The notes under the pieces: model-generated
Databases searched by the model: none
What the model was told of the DNA's origin: nothing
The model's input: the letters and a program-made list of their open reading frames with translations, nothing else
DNA from: Triatoma infestans
Lineage: Eukaryota; Arthropoda; Insecta; Hemiptera; Reduviidae
Length of the DNA stretch: 64,000 nt
Assembly: GCA_011037195.1 (NCBI GenBank)
Contig: JAAEAF010000096.1
Coordinates: forward strand, 248,001 to 312,000
Reading direction: 5' to 3'
Shown here: piece after piece, positions 47,736 through 59,479 of the stretch
Layout of the letters: each line of letters begins with the position of its first letter
How positions within the stretch are numbered: the first letter of the stretch is position 1
Made by a program: the position numbers and the translations under genes

Positions 47736-50700
47736 GCCAAGCCCAACAGCAACCGACTAACCAAACTGGGGACGCATGCGTGTGTAAACTTTTACGCAAT
47801 TCCAAAAGACCGTTTTTACTTATATAACTTTTAAAAAGAGGACTGTTATTTAATATATACACATACACAGACACACCGCACACATAGCCACCCTGATACA
47901 TTACATTATTTATAAAATGTTCAGCTTTCACTGACTGTTCTACGTATAGACAACACAACTCACATACTGACCTTTAAAATTTTAAGATTTCTGATTTTTT
48001 TTTTTTCTTTCTTCTTCTTCTCTGATTACGTCTTTTAAAGGAATGTGATTGACATATATTGTGGGATTTTTTTTTTACAAAGAAATCAAATTACTGGTGT
48101 TTATCCGTTATTTTCTTTTATAACCCACTCAATTTAACATTTATTTTTAGGTAATATTGCAATGATGGTTTTAGAAATTGATTTTAACGATGATTTCGCA
48201 ATTGTATAACTGTGATGTTAAAACTTTTCTTCAAAAGTGTAAATGGTTGCGTGGTTCTTAATGTATGAACTATTAATAGTTTTTTTATATTTTTTTTTTA
48301 GTAAACTCAGTCTTTGAATACAATTTTTCCAAAATGAAATTTGAGAAAAAGAACTGGAATAACTCAAAGGAGAAATCTCACTCAACCGATTGTTAACGTC
48401 CTCGCGACTTTGAAGCAGCCAAATTCGATTCCCCGAGAGGAGGGCTTCAATAAAGAGAGCACAATTTATTTTTCTTTTTTAAATTTCATGAAGCTGTAAT
48501 ACTAAGGATTTATTATAACTCGGAAGATATCGCTGGGGAAGACGTTGTTTTAGGTCAAATTAGATAAGAGTAAATTTCTAATTTAAATAAAAAATCCCTT
48601 CTCCAAAAGTATCCAAGGGAAAATTCTTTAAAAAAAAACAAAATTAATTAACAAACATAAATGAAAAAAAAAATATATGCATACCTTCGTTCTTACATTC
48701 AGGCACTTGATCAGCCCACATGCATACCCTCGCATCACGATCATAAGCAAGACCTGGTGAACATTGATATCTGGACGCTTCACCATTCCAACAATTCCAG
48801 AATGTATCACATTTACCATCATCGGCAAAGATACCATACAATCTTGGACAATGTGGTGTTCCAATTGGTGGTTCTGTAAAATAAATTAAATTAAATAAAA
48901 AATATTTTAAGAGTTATTTTATTGTTTAAATCAGATTTGTTACCCATATTATAACTCAGATCACAGTTATGGGGGGGTCTAAGTGTTCGGAGTAATATAC
49001 TCCAAGCTAGTAAAGAGAGACAGACAGAGAGAGAGAGAGAAAAAAAAACTGATAGAAAACAAGTTTATGAACGTCCTTGGTACTTCTCTGGCGACAAAGG
49101 TCAAGGTCATGGCGACATTTCATTATTATAACTTTTTTTTTAAATATCTCTTTATAGTAAACGTAAAACCACGTTTTTTTTTTTTCTTTCTCTCCCTTCT
49201 TCTATAGAGCAAGATTTAAAAATAAAAATTAAATTTGGTCAAAGCAGATTTTGTTTTTTGTGTGTGAGGGTGTTATATTTGATGCGCAAAGATACACGAC
49301 CAGTTCTGTTGTAATTGTTGAGTAATGTCATAAAAAAAACAAAACGATCTGTTATTACTTTCACACATGCGCGCACCAAACACAAGATATTCATTGGTTC
49401 ATGTTTCACAACCCTTATATATATCACACATACAAGATACACACTTATACAGACGCATGTGCGGTGAGAGAGGGTGGTTTCTTGGCGTCGTTTTATATAT
49501 TACCACACACACTAAAAAACTTTCACTTGATCGTTTAACATTTTTTTACTTTTACATAATAATAAGCACCTAAAATAAAATAAAAAATTATAATAAGAAT
49601 GGAAAAGCTACTGGGCACCAGAGATTTATTATTTAAACTCTTATTAGTAGAAAATTTCTTTCTTTTTTTTAATAATACTTCTTGAAGGTTGATTGGACAT
49701 AGTTTTTATGTAAGTAAAAAAAAAAAAAATAATGTGACGTAAGACATATCTGGGGGGAACCACGCCCAAGTTGTGTGGTCCGGCCAAGGTCCCAAGATGG
49801 TGAGGGAACTTAAGCTACATGAGATTTATTGGTAAAAATCGTATATTTATACTCTTACTTTCTCTTACTGCCACTCAAAAATAAAAAAATTAAATAAAAA
49901 ACCCAGGAAGCTGGAAATGTGATGGTCCGTTTGTATATCACTGCGGAATCGTAACAGGAAGCTATCGGTTTCTTAACCGGAAGTAGAACTTCTTTTAGAT
50001 TTTCTCGGAAATTGTTCTAATCATTTTCTTTATATATATATTTTTTTGTAATGGAAAAAACTGATTTTAGAGGGGTTCTGTGGCAAGGGGATGATAATTA
50101 GGCGTTCATCCCGAAGTTCCCATATACTTGACAACGATAACAGCCGGATTTCTTTCAACTTAGTTTAATAACTACTCTGGTAAAGATTTTTTAATTTTTT
50201 TTTTTTTTAATTATTTTTATCCAAGAAAATTTGGTATTTAAGGGAAGTAATACAGGAACACAGGAAGTGTCGTGAAATAATCTGCACAACAACGCTGACA
50301 ACTCCAAACTGTGCTAGATTTCTGTCGTTCAACTTTGCAACGGACGTTGCTATACTGTCACGAACATGGGAAAAAAAAAAATCCAATAAAACGATCTATT
50401 AAGTAGTTCTCGAAGATTCCATAACAAAAAAAAAAAAAATCACCGTTTGTTGTGGGTTTCACTGAAGGTGGAGTTTCATTTCAGCAAAAACCAACATCAT
50501 CAATTCCTGTTGTTATTATTATCGTACATTCTCGAAGTCAAATTGTACTATAGTTCAGGATTTTCCCACCTAAATAATATTAAAGACTAATATATGCAAT
50601 AAACAACTTGAAAGCTTTAAGAAACTTCATTTTTAAGTGTGATAATATGCAGTAAGAGAAACTAGTCGTGAGCTTTTCACTTCTTTCTTTGCTGTCCCCC

Positions 50701-52719
50701 TCCCCCCTTCCCATTGTTACTAACCAAGTTGTGTTCTATCACCGCAGTCCACATTGTGCAGATAATCACAATTCTCTTTCAGGTACTTTGGATCTGTATC
50801 ATCAAATGCTAAACCATTGCCGCATGTTTTCAACTCCGCTACACCATTATCGCATTTCCAATATTTATCGCAAGACGTATGATGTGGATAGAAACCATAA
50901 TCGTCTGGGCATTTGAAATCATCTTTCTGTGCCCTAGCTGCAAAAAAAAATAAATAAATAAAAAAATTGTGATTTATTTGGGTTAGAATTGTTTCTTATT
51001 TATTCATTTTTTGTTTAATTTAAAAGAAAAAAAAAATAAAATAAAATTGTGGCACAAAACGAATTTCTTACATAATTTTTTTATTAAATTGTGCAACAGA
51101 CCAAGTTGGGTATTTCCTTGTTTGATATGTTTTTTTTTTTTTTTGAATTGGGGCGTAAACTATATTTTTTTATGTTCAAGGACGTCAGCCAGCAAATAAA
51201 GACAGGGAAAGCTGGTTCTTGAAGAGACACAGAGAGAGGGAAGAGAGTGAGAAGTTATCTTCTCTTCCCAACTAAGAGACCTGTGACCGGTTTATTCGCG
51301 CTCGGCATTTATATATATATATATTGCGAAACAAACACTACACTATGCAACTTGGGGGGGAAAAAACTTGTGTCAACAAAATAGTCCCATGTTCAACAGG
51401 GTTCTTGGTAAAAAAAAAAAAAAAAAAAATCGGGCGCCTCGATCGACCTGAAAAGTTGGTATTCTGTCTTCACCACTGAAGAACTCGTAATTTTGTTTTA
51501 ACTAACACATACAAAGCGTGCAGCTTTTTTTTTGAAACTTATTTAAAAAAAAAAAGGTATGAAATTATTGCAAGAGAATTCCGTCTTAAACAAAAAAATA
51601 AATAAAAAATATATATATCCAGCTTTCACTAATATGATCTTTGAAATGAACTGAATGACTTTCTATGGGTGCTGTGTTGTTATACTTAACGGGAGAATAT
51701 GTTTTGGGAAAGTTGGCACTCTCTAACTACCAGAGGCACATTAGGTGGCCATATTTTCATATTATAATTAGTTATTTGTCACATTATTTGTGCAACCAAG
51801 ACTTCAGCCACTCTCTCTACAAGTACTAAATGCTATATTTTTTTACTTTAGGCGACGGTGGCACCCAAGACTGACAGAAAAAAAATAACAAACAAAAAAA
51901 ACTTTCTAATGACCTTACCTACACAATCAAATAAAAAACGCATACACGTATAATAATAAAGAATTATTAACCACTTTTCACAATAAATAAAAAAAAAATA
52001 CCGGAAATGCAACGCTCCATTTTGAAAAGCACGTATATTGCGTTGAACGGAAAGATAAAAAAAAAGGAAGTGATTTAAGTTTTACGTAAGTTATGTGGAT
52101 AACAATAGAAGCATGGCTGCTAGCACCTGGGCGTTCATTCGGAGAAAGTGATCGTTCTCCCATTTAACTGATCAACAACTGTTTCGCCCCACATGACCCA
52201 AAACTCAGTTAAGTGATAGTTAAAAAAATTAATAGTTAATTTTTGCTCTTTTCAAAATAATTATTAACCTAGATTCACGGAAACACAAACTGTGCTAGGT
52301 AAATGATAGACAAATAAAACTACTTTCACCTAACTAAATATTAAAATACATAAAAAAATAATAAAAGTGGAGAAAAAAACTAGAAATTTAGGTCAATTTC
52401 TTAAAAAAAAAAAAAAATGAATAAATATAACATACATTTAATGAAACGAAGCAAAACTACCGACCCGAAAGTAGAACACTTGCAATTAAATTTTAAGTAA
52501 GTTTAAAGAACAAAACTGCACACAACTAGAGCAATTTGTATTTCTTTTTTTTTTTGGAGATGCAAACAGGTGTGTTGTTGTCGACCGTGTTATCACTGAT
52601 TGATGAGATGACGTGTAGATTTTGAAAATTTTGTATTTTTGTTTTGTTTTTGTTTAGAACTCACCGATAGTGGTAAGACCGACTAGAAGGTAGAAGATGG
52701 CGCTTGTCGTTCTCTTCAT
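45673..52719 (-). CDS. Gasp: Gasp (CPAP3-C, obstructor family), secreted chitin-binding protein with three peritrophin-A domains
   Basis: Extracellular protein that binds chitin in cuticle and tracheal lining. Exons on the - strand: 52719-52665, 50937-50725, 48873-48685, 46318-46108, 45832-45673. All are GT-AG; the first three introns are phase 1 and the last phase 2; total 828 nt, 275 aa. Residues 1-21 form a signal peptide (AIFYLLVGLTTIARA). Three chitin-binding type 2 domains of six Cys each follow: C28-C83, C98-C149 and C160-C223, with the family-typical KCPDDYGFYPHH, DTFWNCWNGEASRYQC and SFSRHAHPDDCRKYFIC. The third domain's last Cys codon is split by the final intron. The tail after CEDYYGDLDLK is Pro/Ser/Gly-rich and ends PHPQEQ. 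AATAAA-type signals lie directly after the stop. A second terminal exon is at 37523-37469. Confidence 0.96.
47544..47573 (+). repeat. Poly-A run, 30 bp
   Basis: A homopolymer in Gasp intron 3. Confidence 0.85.
47701..47733 (+). repeat. (ac)n microsatellite
   Basis: A pure dinucleotide run in Gasp intron 3; it creates false Thr-His and Val-Cys ORFs on the two strands. Confidence 0.9.
48365..48480 (+). mobile_element. Candidate tRNA-derived SINE
   Basis: An A-box-like stretch 'ctcactcaaccgattgttaa' is followed by 'cgtcctcgcgactttgaagc' and a B-box-like AATTCGATTCC, in tRNA-like spacing. The acceptor strand does not close, and an A/T-rich tail follows. It lies in Gasp intron 3, opposite strand. 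Confidence 0.4.
49850..50130 (+). repeat. Dispersed repeat family A fragment
   Basis: It contains the 'ctcttactgcc' end motif, 'cttaaccggaagtagaactt' and 'gattttagaggggttctgtg', matching the family A interior. It lies in Gasp intron 2. Confidence 0.5.
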
Positions 52720-52774
52720 GGTCACTAAATCACTGTTTAAGAGAAACTGTGGGAAGTCTGGCTTACTCCAGTCT

Positions 52775-52783
52775 CTTTAAATA
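52775..52783 (-). promoter_or_regulatory. TATA box of Gasp (candidate)
   Basis: On the - strand TATTTAAAG lies 56 nt upstream of the Gasp ATG. A start site about 30 nt downstream, near 52745-52750, would leave a 5' UTR of about 30 nt. This is typical of cuticle-protein promoters; no initiator was confirmed. Confidence 0.5.
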
Positions 52784-52789
52784 CTAACC

Positions 52790-54950
52790 CCCCTCTCTCC
52801 TTTTGTGTCTGTTCAAACATTCAAACCCCTCTTCTCATTTCTTCTTCTTCTTCTTCTTCGCCACGGCTACCTTCTTCGTCTCCGTTGAAGTTTCCGTTTT
52901 TTATTTTTATTTCCTTCCTTCGTTTACTTAAAATAAACTTTCCCAGAAAAATGTTTCAAATAAAAGTGACCAGTTTCCCTGTGTACTAGTGGGTACTTGG
53001 TGCAGGCATTTCGAAAAAAATCCATTCATTAAAGTGTATTTCCGGATTATGAATTTCCTGTCTTTGAAACTATCCTGTTGGAGATATCCTGGTGATACCC
53101 AAACGTTTTTTTGAGTTATGAACTTCTCACATACAAAAACAATACATATACACACATACACACACCCACACAAAGAGAAACTTAAAAAGCTAAAAGCTAT
53201 TTTTTCAGTGGAAAAAGTGCTCAGGGAGGAATAATCACTCCAAACATCTATTTTCGTGATGATTCAATTTAGAAACTGTAACAAGACGAACGCGAGAGGA
53301 AATAGAAATAGTTTCCTTTTTATGAAAGAAAAATTGCATTCAATAGACCATTTAAAAAAATGAGTGAACTAATACTTTCTTCCCAAAATTTAAGAAGTTT
53401 CAAATTCTTGCTCCTTCCTTTTCACGAGCAACTGCAGACTTTTTTAATGTCATTTGAATTCTCTACATTCCTTGGGTCAGGATCCCCAACAAGAGGATTC
53501 CTCTATAAGATCTTGACCATCGCTACTAAGACTTCCAATTTAACCCATTCAATCGTTCTTAAGTCAGACTACTGACCAAGTTAGAGTAGCCAACGGATTG
53601 CTCTGACATTATTTTCCTTCTGTTCCCTTCCGTTCTTGTACACTTCTTAGGGAATTAACTGGAAAATGTTTTTTTGTTTTCTTTGTGAAGGATTGTTTCT
53701 ATTTCCTTATAATTTCTTATTCACCATGATCCGTTTTCATTCACTGTTCGTCCATTTATTTTATTATTCTGTTTAATAATCTTTCAATAATTAAAGACTG
53801 ATGAGCATCACTTTGTATCAGAGCCCGTGTGCCACCACCACAGCCTACCACCACCAAACGCAGATGTCTCCACCACAGCCCATTCAGAGACTGAACAAAA
53901 TTTTTATAAAACTTCCTTCAAGAAGAAGAAATTTCTCAATTTATATTTGGAAAATTTGTTTGGTGTAAAATAAGTTCTTGAATTTTTTCTAATAAATTTT
54001 AAAAATTCTCATAGAATCCCTTGTCAAGTTCATCCTATAATTCTACGTAATAGAATATTATCTAAATGCATTGATCGCATAAAACCAAACAGTAGATGAA
54101 ACCATATGACAAGGTGGAGGAATTTCGCCTAAGACAGAGAGAGGGTGACAAGGAAGGCGGTGTAAAACACACACACACACACAGAGGGCGCACGCTAAAT
54201 TTAACGATGCAAGGAATAAATCAATAAAAATATAATAAGGAAATAAACTGTATTAATTACATACAAATGGGCGGCTACTACTAATACAACAATCTGTCTG
54301 AGGACAGATTCCATTAGAGGTTTATTAGACCTTGCTTCTGTTAATATTTGTGTCAAGGTACATAACAACCACGGCTTCCTCATGCTTGGCTTTTTTTTTT
54401 TTATCTTTTTTTTTGTTTTTAAATAAATAAACTGTCCAATAATATTTAGTAAAACAAAAACAAAACAACAAAATTGTTCCTAACTGTTAAAAAATTAAAA
54501 TGCTAAGGAAAAAGTAGATTGTATAAAAAAAAAAGTCATTACTGGTATAAGTTCATAAAATTAACTGTTCATTAAACACCTTAAGTATTTGTGTTCTGGA
54601 CATTTTACTTTTTTTTTCTAATTATTGCAAAAGGAGGAAGTATTGCGATAGGGTCGCAAAATTTTCGAAACTGAAAGTTTGTTGCGTGTTAAACATTATT
54701 TGGATTTATACTGAACAATTTCCGAGTAGGGGCCCAAAGTCCTCAATTGATTGACGAAGGAGTCCCGCGGCCTTTACTTGATGGCATAGACTGGTTGCAG
54801 GAATAAGAGGGGAAGTGGGCCTACTCCTGGATACATGGTTCCATGGTCTTTTAAAAAATGTTTTGAGCGTATTTTGCTTCCAATTTTTGTTGTTTTTTTT
54901 TATTTTTGATATTTAAAACTGCAAAATAAATACACGACAAATAAATTTGT
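52790..54950. other. Gasp upstream region, no gene seen
   Basis: It contains a (ttc)n run near 52840-52860, an (ac)n run near 54169-54182 and a CCACCA-rich patch near 53830-53870. A family A fragment lies at 54625-54720 ('ggaggaagtattgcgatagg'). The 54720-54850 part is GC-richer and may be an old repeat. Confidence 0.4.
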
Positions 54951-54959
54951 TGAATGAAA

Positions 54960-56110
54960 TTAACTTAAATAACAGGAGTGTGGATTAGAGAAGACATCCA
55001 GCGATAGCACTCCATTATCTTCAACTATTCTGTTAGGTGATCATGGGGCCATCTTCTCTTCAGCCGCCTGCGTGGACTGTCGGGAATAGTGTTTGAAGAA
55101 AGCTGGTGAATTAAAGGATTAGGGTGAGTAGTTGAATGGAATTTAAGGAAACGAGTTTTGACTAGATGGTTAACCCAAGGAATGTTTAGATCAGTATGGA
55201 TGGTGAGGTTAGCAACGTAGTACTGTGCATTGACAATTTTTCGAAGGATTTTTGTTTGAATTGACTGGATACGGAGGGAACTGGAATGCTTGGTGTTCCC
55301 CAAATTTCAATGCCATAAGACCGTCTAGGTCTCAGTAGTAGTAGTAATTAGAGAACTCGTTTTTTTTGTATAGTAAGTTTGGATGGTCTGTCTGGTAGTC
55401 TTGAGACTTGTCTGAACCTCTATTTAGTTCAAGTCGTTTGAGTCTAGTGTGGGGATTCCAAGTCAGTCTTTTGTCTAGCTGAATATGGGTTAAGCAAGAT
55501 TAAGGTGAATCGATGGGAGGATTTGTCCACCCAGTGTATTTACTTTACGATGCATTTTCTTTGACTTTTATGTGATTAACAAGGAATTCTATCGTCTAAA
55601 GAGCCAAGATTCTAGTCTAGGAAATATTCTTGTAAGGGTTCAAGGTTTGTGGAAAGGATTGCAGTATCATCTGTGAAGGTATATATTATGGTATTTGGGT
55701 GTTCTGAGATGTCTAATGTAATAGAAGAGCGATCCAAGTATGCTGCCTTGAGGAACTCCAGCTATCACTGGAAGTATTGGAGATAAGGCGGTACCCTGAC
55801 TAACTTAGGAATACCTGTCGGTTAGGTAGAATTTTAGTAGTAAATAGTAGGTATGTTGAAGTAATCTTTTAAAAAACAAGCCCTCATGCCATACTTTATC
55901 GAATGCTTGAGCAACGTCAAAAAAGACACTCGGGCAGTATGGTTGGGTTGTAGAAAGATGGGAATAAAACCAAATTGATATTCAGAATGAGTTTTTGGGA
56001 ATCTATAAAAGTATAAAGTCGCTTTAAGAGTAGTTTTTCTAGTATTTTGGCAGTATAGGAAGTAAACTAATTGGTCGATAGGATGCCAGTCTTACAAGCT
56101 AATCCGCAGC
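54960..56110 (-). mobile_element. Jockey-like non-LTR retrotransposon, RT-domain remnant
   Basis: Read right to left in several frames: an 'ILST...FTSYTAKILEKLL' RT segment near 56085-56030, the catalytic box as FTDDTAILSTN near 55677-55640 (the usual Ala is Thr), and the C-terminal part at 55303-55025 with SSLRIQSIQTKILRKIVNA, TDLNIPWVNHLVK and HPNPLIHQL, ending near RRLKRRWPHDH. That motif series marks Jockey-clade elements. Endonuclease and ORF1 were not recognised. Many stops and frameshifts are present. Confidence 0.8.
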
Positions 56111-56600
56111 CCGCCGTATCTTCTTTAATTGTTCCTGCTCAACTAAGCTTCGGCCTCTCTTGCTTCTTTCGTAGGCGCCCATTTTAAAATTTTATTGTCT
56201 TTATTGGGACATTCTACAGGCAAGATCAAACCATTGTCTCGTCCCCTTAATATTTCCAATATATCCTTATTTACCTCCATTATTTCCCTACTAATCCCAT
56301 TTCTGATTTTGCTACCTTTTGTATTCATCCACAGTATTCTCTACTTGTCGTAAGTAACGACAAAAAGAGAACCCACCTGGGTTCCATCATCCGTGGGCTC
56401 AAAGTTATGTAACCCACTTCCTATTTCTTAATCTTCCTCCTTTCTCTTTCTTTCTTCGCCTTCTTTCCATTTATAAGGGTAAACAGGACTCTAAGCCGCA
56501 GTTGAAGCCAACCTGTCTTGGGGAAGTGGACCCCAATTGAATCTCCTGGTCCTCCAGGCATGGGATTATAGCATCCTTTTGTTTATTACATTAGTGCCAG
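56111..56600 (-). other. Unidentified GC-richer segment with a small ORF
   Basis: A 61-codon ORF (56328-56143) reads SREIMEVNKDILEILRGRDN and ILPVECPNKDNK, which looks like real coding sequence, but no family was recognised. It directly adjoins the Jockey-like RT remnant and may be part of another element. Flanking sequence is of higher GC than the neighbourhood. Confidence 0.35.
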
Positions 56601-56639
56601 TTCCTTCGACAGAAAGCACTAGAAACACAAATGCTAGGT

Positions 56640-57010
56640 CAGAGAGAGTAAACAAAATATTTAATAAACAAAAAAAAATCTTAGGAGGGTCGAATCTGAT
56701 ATTCCAATTAAGTAACCATCAGCATATGCGACACTACGATTTCAGCCGAAATTCGTCCCATGGAAATGCAAATTTTTTTCTGTTCAATTTTTCAAGATTT
56801 TCTCGAAAAAAAAAAAGGATCCAACGATTTGCCTTAAACTTCGCTAACTAACATTCCTAATGGCTTATAATTTTCATCTAACATTTTTGAATCGAAAAAA
56901 ATTTATCAATTAAAATTGAAATAATTGCGATATAAGAAAATCATGTAATGTAAATGGTGAATACTGAATTTTTGAACAGGTGACATTTTTTTGTTTAAAC
57001 TGTAATAGTG
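56640..57010 (+). repeat. Dispersed repeat family A fragment
   Basis: It contains 'tcgaatctgatattccaatt', 'aagattttctcgaaaa' and 'atccaacgatttgccttaaa', matching family A in + orientation, with no clear ends. Confidence 0.5.
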
Positions 57011-57380
57011 AGTGAGACTAACTACTTCAGTCAGGTTTTTGACATTCTGTTCTTTTTTTTATTTTTTATTTTGCCACTATGTGGTAAAGTCAAGGACATC
57101 AATATGTTGTAATCGTCTTCTTTTACACGCTTGTTGAATGTTTTCACTCACTTCCACACAGATTAAGTTATAAGTTTTATGTAGATAATTTGTTCAAATT
57201 AAAAACTAATGTTTTGAGACGTAGTTTCTTTGCTAGACCTATTTATTCAACCACGTGTTTCTGGGTAATTATTTGTCTCCCCTCTATATACACAATTGAA
57301 AGAAAAGTTTAATTAATAAAAGTTAAATGTCCTGCAAGATGAGGTATTTTAGCGATTAATATTAATAATTGGTTTCATAT

Positions 57381-57423
57381 TTTTTTTTTTTCGGGCGCAT
57401 TGACGACCCTGGCCATTAGCGCC
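57381..57423 (-). mobile_element. 43-bp retroposon-like insertion with perfect 10-bp target duplication
   Basis: On the - strand a 32-bp core ggcgctaatggccagggtcg then tcaatgcgcccg is followed by 11 A. The insert is flanked by the identical 10-mer ggtttcatat at 57371-57380 and 57424-57433. The core is related to 40816-40845. Confidence 0.7.
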
Positions 57424-58104
57424 GGTTTCATATTCAATAATTACATTTTATAATTTAAATTTAACTTTAATTTCTCTTACTGTGCTGAAAGAAGAAGTGC
57501 TGAACATGTGTTAAATGTTTGAACTAGTAATTTTTCACCGGAAATACTTTTGGAGTTCAAAAAAATTTGGTGTGAAACACTCACACAATTTTCTCTTACC
57601 AGTTTACAAACATTGTATAGTTAGTATACCAAATTTCATGAAATCCGGCCAGGCTTTTTATGGAGAAAATCGCAAAAACTGAAAAAAAATTGGTCAATAA
57701 AAACGCACTTTCGGTTAACTTATTTTCTTGAAACTCGGAATTTTGGCGTTCTATTTATTTCTAATTAATTTTGTTTAGATGGTAGAATTGTATAATCAAC
57801 TAAGATAGCACTTTAGAGGAACATAACCCTCTCCCTCTCCCTCCACTAAAAGCTCCCTTAAATAAGTTTACCCGGAAAAATGTTTCAATTAAAAGTGCTT
57901 GCTCAATGTATGTGTAGTTGATATACCAAGTTTAAAGAAAATCGTTAGAACCAGTTTTGAGAAAATCGCCAAAAAGTGAAAAAAACTTTTCAGTAAAGGT
58001 GGTACTTCCGGTTAAGGAACTTTGACACATTACTTACTGTTGGATCCCATTGTAATACCTAGACGGAATATTAAGTTTGTATTTTCTGCGATGTTTCCTT
58101 TTTG

Positions 58105-58165
58105 AGTTATATACCTACACATCAGAGATATTGTCCGTGATAGCCTGCTTCTTCTTGGGGCGTTC
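58105..58165 (-). repeat. Dispersed 'CTGATGA...' motif, copy in family A
   Basis: On the - strand CCTGATGATGCGCGAACGCC is followed by a segment ending in 'aagcaggctatcacgg' and 'atatctctgatg'. A + strand relative is at 61715-61800. Confidence 0.5.
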
Positions 58166-58646
58166 GCGCATCATCAGGATGCTTTTTATTAAATAATGTG
58201 ATGACATAGATTTGCACAGAGCAAACTTAGTTGATACACTGGTTTTTAAATGTCTTTGTTAGTGCCTAACTAGGTTAAGAAGGGTGTTGGCATCTGAGTG
58301 GGAAAACACATGTTTCGATATTTAAAGGGGCATATTGTACCCTTTAAAAATGGAAACATCCAACACGTCGGGATGTGTAACTTAACTATCACGCAAAATA
58401 TCTCTGATGCTTTCCAGCTCTGCGGAACCAACCACAACAACTATATACATACAGATTTTTCGATTTTGACCTCACGTATATATACACAGACACACACACA
58501 TACTGAGACCATTTTGTAAAAAACAATTTTTCAAAACGTGTATTTTCCGGTGCAAACTCAAAAATTTCAAACCTTCCTTAAATGAATTTGCTCGGAAAAC
58601 CAATTCAAACAAAAGTGATAGGCATGTTCTCTGAATGCATTGTTAA

Positions 58647-58954
58647 TGTAACGGCATCCAGCAGAGAGAAGAGAGGCTCTCTCTGGTTAACAGAGACTAC
58701 TCTCTGACCACCCTCTTTAGGCAGGCTAGAGTGGGAGAACCTGTGTATATAAGCCAGTGAGAATCTATCTAGGAGATCTATCAGATTCAACCATACATCG
58801 TATTGTGTCATATCTCTACTCCCACCTTTTATTCTATCAAAATCATTATAAAGTCCAGTGCAGTTTGTGTAAACTTATAGCTACATTATAACAGTGTCTT
58901 CATATCTCGTTTATTCAATCAAACCCAATTTCTCTCCTCAACAAGTCCATTGTA
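58647..58954 (+). mobile_element. Solo LTR of the Gypsy-type element
   Basis: It starts TGTAACGGC and ends CCATTGTA, 308 bp, the same length and sequence layout as the LTRs at 25811 and 32073 (shared GGCAGGCTAGAGTGGGAGAA type, TATATAAGCCAGTGAG and CACCTTTTATTCTAT segments), though more diverged. TTAA occurs on both sides (58643-58646 and 58955-58958). Removing it restores a normal family A unit. Confidence 0.88.
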
Positions 58955-59479
58955 TTAACATAACAAGTTTAATGAAACTCGTTGGTGTTTTTATGTGGAA
59001 AATTGCAGAAAATTGGAAAAAAAAAATCAGTAAAGTTGCATTTCCGGTGAACCAATTTTCTTCAAACATGGAATTTTGGCATTATATTTTGATTGTAATT
59101 AATATTACATAGACGATAGAATGATGAAATCAACTAATTTAACACTTTACAGGAAAACATAGCGCCACTTCTCCACCAAAACCCCTTCTAAATAAATATT
59201 CTCCGCAAAAGTAGAAGCTGTTTATATGTGTAGTTAATATTCAAAATTTAAAGAAAATCGTATGGAGTCATTTTTAAGAAAATCGCAATAAACTGAAAAA
59301 TTCATTCAATAAAAAGTGTTACTTCCGGTTGATCGATTTTTATCAAAACATTATTGTCGTTCAGACTAATTTCTAAAAACCACTTTTTCTGACACACGTG
59401 ATCTTGAAACGTGTTTATCCCTTGAAAACTCGATATAGAAAATTTGACATGATCGCAATACTTTGGAAGTTTATCTGCT

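Larger units (their letters stand above)
57470..59475 (-). repeat. Dispersed repeat family A, long copy interrupted by a solo LTR
   Basis: The right end, reverse-complemented, reads ccaaagtattgcgatcatgt then caaattttc, matching the standard family A start; the left end starts 'tttctcttactgtgctgaaa'. The interior holds several units with 'ccaagtttaaagaaaatcgt', 'cttccggtta' and 'aatgtttcaattaaaagtg', spaced by roughly 285 bp. The solo LTR at 58647-58954 splits one unit. Confidence 0.7.

Noticed and set aside
47629..47958. Val-Cys-rich ORF on the - strand and Thr-His-rich ORF on the + strand
   Set aside because: Both are products of the (ac)n microsatellite at 47701-47733 and have no other coding features.
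48628..48879. Three ORFs overlapping 48685-48873
   Set aside because: Only one frame on the - strand is real (Gasp exon 3, second chitin-binding domain); the others are shadows and run into intron.
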